Origin: Puffinus mauretanicus
Taxonomy: Eukaryota; Chordata; Aves; Procellariiformes; Procellariidae
Length of the DNA: 64,000 bases
Assembly: GCA_023333565.1 (NCBI GenBank)
Contig: JAJKFH010003080.1
Coordinates: forward strand, 1 to 64,000
Direction: 5' to 3'
Made by a program: the position numbers and the translations under genes. Positions 60,200 through 64,000 of the stretch are shown here, in pieces. How positions within the stretch are numbered: position 1 is the stretch's first letter; each line of letters starts with the position of its first letter. The notes under the pieces are model-generated. The model was not told where the DNA came from. It was given only the letters and a program-made list of their open reading frames with translations, and searched no databases.

Positions 60200-63100
60200 G
60201 GGTGGACCGGGGGGGATCAGCACGGGAGCCCAGCTGGCCATCAGTGGAATGAGTCTGTGGGGTCTCAGCCCGGAGGACCTGGGTCAGCACCGCCCTGCTG
60301 AGCCTGGGGGCCGGGGGATGGAGCGGGGGGCTGAGCCGGGGCAGCATCACCCGCACCGGGCCTTGCACCGACCTCCTCTTGGTGCTGGGCCGGCGGCACC
60401 CGGCTAGTGGGTGGGCTCCCGGGTGGGAGCCGGGAGCAGAGCTCCTCGGGCAGCCCCGCGGTGTAAGGATACACCGGCTCCCACCGGGAAGCCCCGAGGC
60501 GCAGGCCTGGAGGGGCCTCCCAGAGGAATGTCAGCTGATGGCTAAAGCCGGAGCCCTTGGCAGGGCAGCAGGGCCCCAGAAAAGCCCCTCCTGCGAGGGG
60601 CCAGGGCCCAGGGCAGCCCCAGCCCGGGGGCAGCGCATGGGGCTCAGTGATCCCCGTCCCAGCGGGGGTAGCTGTGCACCCTGGGGCACCATGGGCACCC
60701 TGCAGTCACCCCATCTCTAGGGCTTGGGGACGGGGAAAAGCCCCAGGAGACTCGGGGCACCCTGGGGGACCCGGGGCCCTGCCAGCCCTGGGGCAGGTTT
60801 CCAGGCAGGCGCTGCTATTTTGGGAGGGTGAAGCAAGAGGGTGAAGGATGCAGACGAAAGTTCAACGCGCCTCCGGCAGGTCCTCCCCCAGCCCGGGCCG
60901 GGATGAAAACAATCCGAGGAGTAAGGGAGGCAGAGCCGGAGCTGGCAGCACCCGCGGCACGAGGACCGGCACCCGCCAGAGCTTGCGGGGAGGAGACAGC
61001 GTGTCTGGGCTGGGTGCTGCAGCCGCTGCCGCCATCCCTCCGGCGCTGGGGCTGCCTGCCCTCCTGCCCTTCTTCTTCCTAAAGAGCATTTGGCTTTGGG
61101 TCGGTGTTTGGAGGAGGATCGTCCCTCCCTGCCGGGGCACGTGCACGTGTGTGTTCTTTCGCACGGGCGCTGGAGCAGGGCGGCATGGACGGAGGGGCTC
61201 TGCAGTGTCCTCTTGTGCCTCAGTTTCCCCAGGGAGTCAGGGTTCAGACTCGCAGGGCCTGGCAGTAGCTCCTACTCTCTAGCAAAGGCTCAGCCTTGGA
61301 TAACCAGTGCCAGGAATGCGGGCCAGCTGCCCTGCCACCCCCGCACCGGTACTGACCTGGGCCCAGGCTGCGGAGGGGCCACGCTGCATGCGGCTTCCTG
61401 CCGGCTGCTTCCTTCCGCCGCGCGGGGCCGGCGGGTTTCCCGGCTGCTGACTCAGCACGAGCCCCCCACGACCCCTGCACCCGCTGTGGGGCCGCTGGCA
61501 GGCGTCCGTCCTGCTGAGGCTGCCCCGCAGCCGCATGGCTTTCACCCTCGCGTCCCCCCCACGGCGGGTGATTTCCTCCCCGCTTCCTGTGGGGACCCTC
61601 CCGGCTTTCCAGCCTTGCTGCACGCCCCTGGGATTTTTGTAGGTCCTACAGAAACACCCCGCCAGGGAGGCGGCTGTGGGGTAGGTTGGGTGTGATGCCA
61701 CCATGTGCTGGCTGTCTTGCAGGGACCAACTGTGGGCTGCAAGGGACCGGCTGCCTTCGGTCCCCTCCTGCGGCCGCGTGCTGGGGCGTTTGGTGCCTGG
61801 CGCAGCCCTTTTGGCAAGGGCAGAGCCTGGTCCCAGTTCCCTGGTGCCCCAAGTGGGCTGGGGACCACGGTCCCCATGCTGGGACGGGCAGAGCCGGTCC
61901 CTCTGGCATAGCAGCCACGGTGAGGGGCTGGGACGCAGCTTGGCACGGCACCGGGACCTGGGCCAGGCTTCCCTGCCGGCTCACTCCGAAAACATCGGCA
62001 TGCCGAGCGCATTTTTTCCAGGCTTACCTTTGCTACAGAGCCGCAGGGCCGGGCGGCTGGCGTGGCTGGCACGGCTGGCGTGGCTGGCACGGCGGCACAG
62101 CTGGCACGGCCGACTGAGCCCCGGCTCCGCGGCAGCTCCCGCTCGGCCAGCCGCGGCGGCTCACCTCGGGAAGGCGAGAGCCGTACCTGGGGCCGGGGGG
62201 CCGTACCTGGGGCCGGGGGGGCCCCGCTCGCCCTCCCAGCTGCCTCCCCACCGCCGCCGCCGCTCAGGCCGGGGCTGGGGAGCTGTTTTCCACCCAAGCC
62301 GGTTCTGTCCAGACCGGAGCCCCTCGCCGCCGGCGGACGCGGTCAGCACATTTCCACCTCCCTCTCCAAGTAAATAAGCGCTGCTTGGCGAGGGGGGGCC
62401 AGCAGCGATCCCGGCGTGCCGCAAGCGGGGCCAGAGCTCCTGCCAAACGCTGACCTTGCCGGCAGAGCCCCCCGGCCCCGCGGCCCCTCAGCCCTGGCGA
62501 AGGGCCCCAGGGTGGGATCCAGCCCTGGAAGCCCCCAGGGACGGGTGCCCGCCGGGCGGGAGGCACTGCCCGGGTTAATAGCTAATCTCTTCCTGGTCCT
62601 GCTCTCCTCACATGCCAGAATTAATGGAGCGAGCACCTCCCAGGTGCCACCCGCGCCACCAGCTCGGGGTTTAACCCTGTCACCGGGAGCACGGGCAGAG
62701 CCGGATCCTGCCCGGCGTGAGGCAGCACCGCCGGCGGGGTCTGCCCGTGCAGGGGACTGATCCGGCTGCGGGGCCCCGGGTGCATCGCGGGCAGGCGGGT
62801 GCGTGCCGGTGCCGGCCAGCCCCACTGCCGGGGGGTCCTGGCTCATGCCAGGAGCACCGGGGGCGAACGCTGCACCCCATCCCACCCCGGTGCCGGGCAC
62901 AGCCCTGACTGGGGCAGCCCAAATCCCCCCGGGGGGCGGCTGAGCCCCTGCCCCCCAGGGCAGCCCCCCTGGGTGCTGTCCTGCCCGGTCTCTGGGGAAT
63001 TAGAGGGGAAAGGCTGGTCTGTTTGGGGGGGATTACGCTAAGGACCTTACGAGGGAATTAGGGTGGGGAGCGGGACGGGCAGGGCTGGTGCGGGGTGCTG

Positions 63101-64000
63101 GGGGTGCCAGCTCCACAGGGCGTCGTGTCCCTGCCCTCTGGTGGCAGCTGGGGACAGGCAGGCTGGCACAGCACGGCCGCTCGCCCAGCGTCGCAGCAGC
63201 TTGGCACTGGTGTAACTGGGAAGGCAGCACTGGTGCTGGGTGCACTCGATGCGCGGGGGGCATCGTGAGCCCCCTCCCTTGCAGCCGGTGGGAGATGCTG
63301 CACCCTTGTGCTGGGGTGCACCCGGGGGCTGTAGCCTTGCAGGGCGGCTCTCCCGGGTGTCTCTGGGGGGGCCGGCTCCTCCAGAGCCCAGAGCCAGGAC
63401 CCCTGGATGCTCCCTTCCAGCACCCCCGGGCACCAGGGCAGGAGCACTGGGATGGGCAGGGCTGAGAGCTCGGGGCTGGGCAGAGGGACCCTGTGCCCGG
63501 GGGTGCTGGTGCAGGGTGCCCCCGTCGTCGCCACTTGCAGCGAGCCGGATCCAGGCAGAGTTTTGCTCTCAGTTTATGGAGGAAGGACCGTCCTGCTGGC
63601 ACCCAGCGGGCACCGCATCCTTGCCAGGGCCCGCAGGAGCTCACCTGCACCCGTCACCCCTCACCACGGGGCAGCCGTGCCTGCTGGGTTCCCCGGGACC
63701 TTCAGTGCATTGGTTCAGCACGGGCTGGAGCTGATGCAGGAGCGCAGCCGAGAGCACGGTCACACTCCCTGGCCGTGGAAGCCCCACAGGGCCGGAGAGG
63801 AGCCCAGCCTGGGGGGGCACGCGTGGAGCAGGCAGCACCTCCTGCCACTGAGCTGGGGCACGTCCTTGCTGCCCCGTGGCTGAGTTTCCCGGGGGGGCCG
63901 AACACCGCACGTCCCGAGGGGCTGAGCACGGGCAGGGCTGAGCTGCCTGTCCCAGTGCGGTTCAGGGAGTGGGCAGGGGTCCCTGGGGTGCAGTGGGTGC
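60200..64000. other. Region upstream of GPRC5C without recognised genes
   Basis: GC-rich, non-repetitive except for the short tandem repeats at 62050-62220. No exon with recognisable protein similarity on either strand. On the minus strand CTGTAGCAAAG|GTAAGCC (about 62035) is a good donor-like site and could end an alternative first exon of GPRC5C. AT-richer patches occur at 62340-62380 and 62570-62640. Confidence 0.5.
62055..62221. repeat. GGCTGGC(G/A)(T/C) short tandem repeat and a 22-bp duplication
   Basis: About 62056-62110 repeats a GGCTGGCGT/GGCTGGCAC nonamer pair roughly three times. At about 62179-62221 a 22-bp GC-rich unit with GCCGTACCTGGGGCCGGGG is duplicated in tandem; on the minus strand each copy offers the donor-like CCCAG|GTACGG. 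Confidence 0.7.

Noticed and set aside
57238..60368. Very long minus-strand open frames over GPRC5C and its promoter
   Set aside because: High GC removes stop codons. Only the GPRC5C frame from 58683 to 57666 shows family motifs; the frame extending to 60368 is a CpG-island artefact.
1..64000. CRISPR arrays, operons, insertion sequences or other prokaryotic systems
   Set aside because: Split genes with GT-AG introns, CpG islands and poly(A) signals show this is vertebrate nuclear DNA; no such structures are present.

Overview
This is vertebrate nuclear DNA, most likely from a bird. All protein genes are split by introns with near-universal GT-AG borders, the sequence is GC- and CpG-rich with short introns, and I saw no young transposon copies. 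Gene order matches the block that in human lies on 17q25.3, which corresponds to an avian microchromosome. The bird assignment is inference; a turtle or crocodilian cannot be excluded from sequence alone.

Layout, left to right. 1-1,881: the last four coding exons of FSCN2 (+), whose first exon lies upstream of the window. 3,252-11,454: FAAP100 (-), a Fanconi anaemia core-complex subunit, nine coding exons, tail-to-tail with FSCN2. 12,219-about 13,460: a compact three-coding-exon gene (-) for a small secreted coiled-coil protein that I do not recognise. 13,638-44,329: NPLOC4 (-), the p97/VCP cofactor NPL4, all 17 coding exons, occupying almost half the window. 45,024-46,561: TSPAN10 (+), head-to-head with NPLOC4. 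46,688-about 47,350: PDE6G (-), rod phosphodiesterase inhibitory gamma subunit, tail-to-tail with TSPAN10. 50,072-51,087: OXLD1 (-), and 51,294-53,574: CCDC137 (+), sharing a 206-bp bidirectional promoter. 55,519-about 60,100: GPRC5C (-), an orphan class C-type 7TM receptor. 60,200-64,000 has no recognisable gene.

Reading frames were rebuilt exon by exon. Total lengths are integral codons and close to the mammalian proteins: FAAP100 885 aa, NPLOC4 609 aa, TSPAN10 322 aa, PDE6G 87 aa, OXLD1 145 aa, CCDC137 270 aa, GPRC5C 430 aa.

Themes. Three genes (FSCN2, TSPAN10, PDE6G) are known in other vertebrates for retina or pigment-epithelium expression. AT-rich islets with homeodomain or CRX/OTX-like sites stand out from the GC-rich background near them: FSCN2 intron, FAAP100 intron 6, and two islets upstream of PDE6G. 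Housekeeping genes (FAAP100, NPLOC4, OXLD1, CCDC137) have CpG-rich promoters. CCDC137 is followed by GPRC5C rather than by ARL16 and HGS as in human, so a rearrangement boundary lies near 53.6-55.5 kb. The best candidate for something undescribed is the small secreted protein gene at 12.4-13.1 kb.
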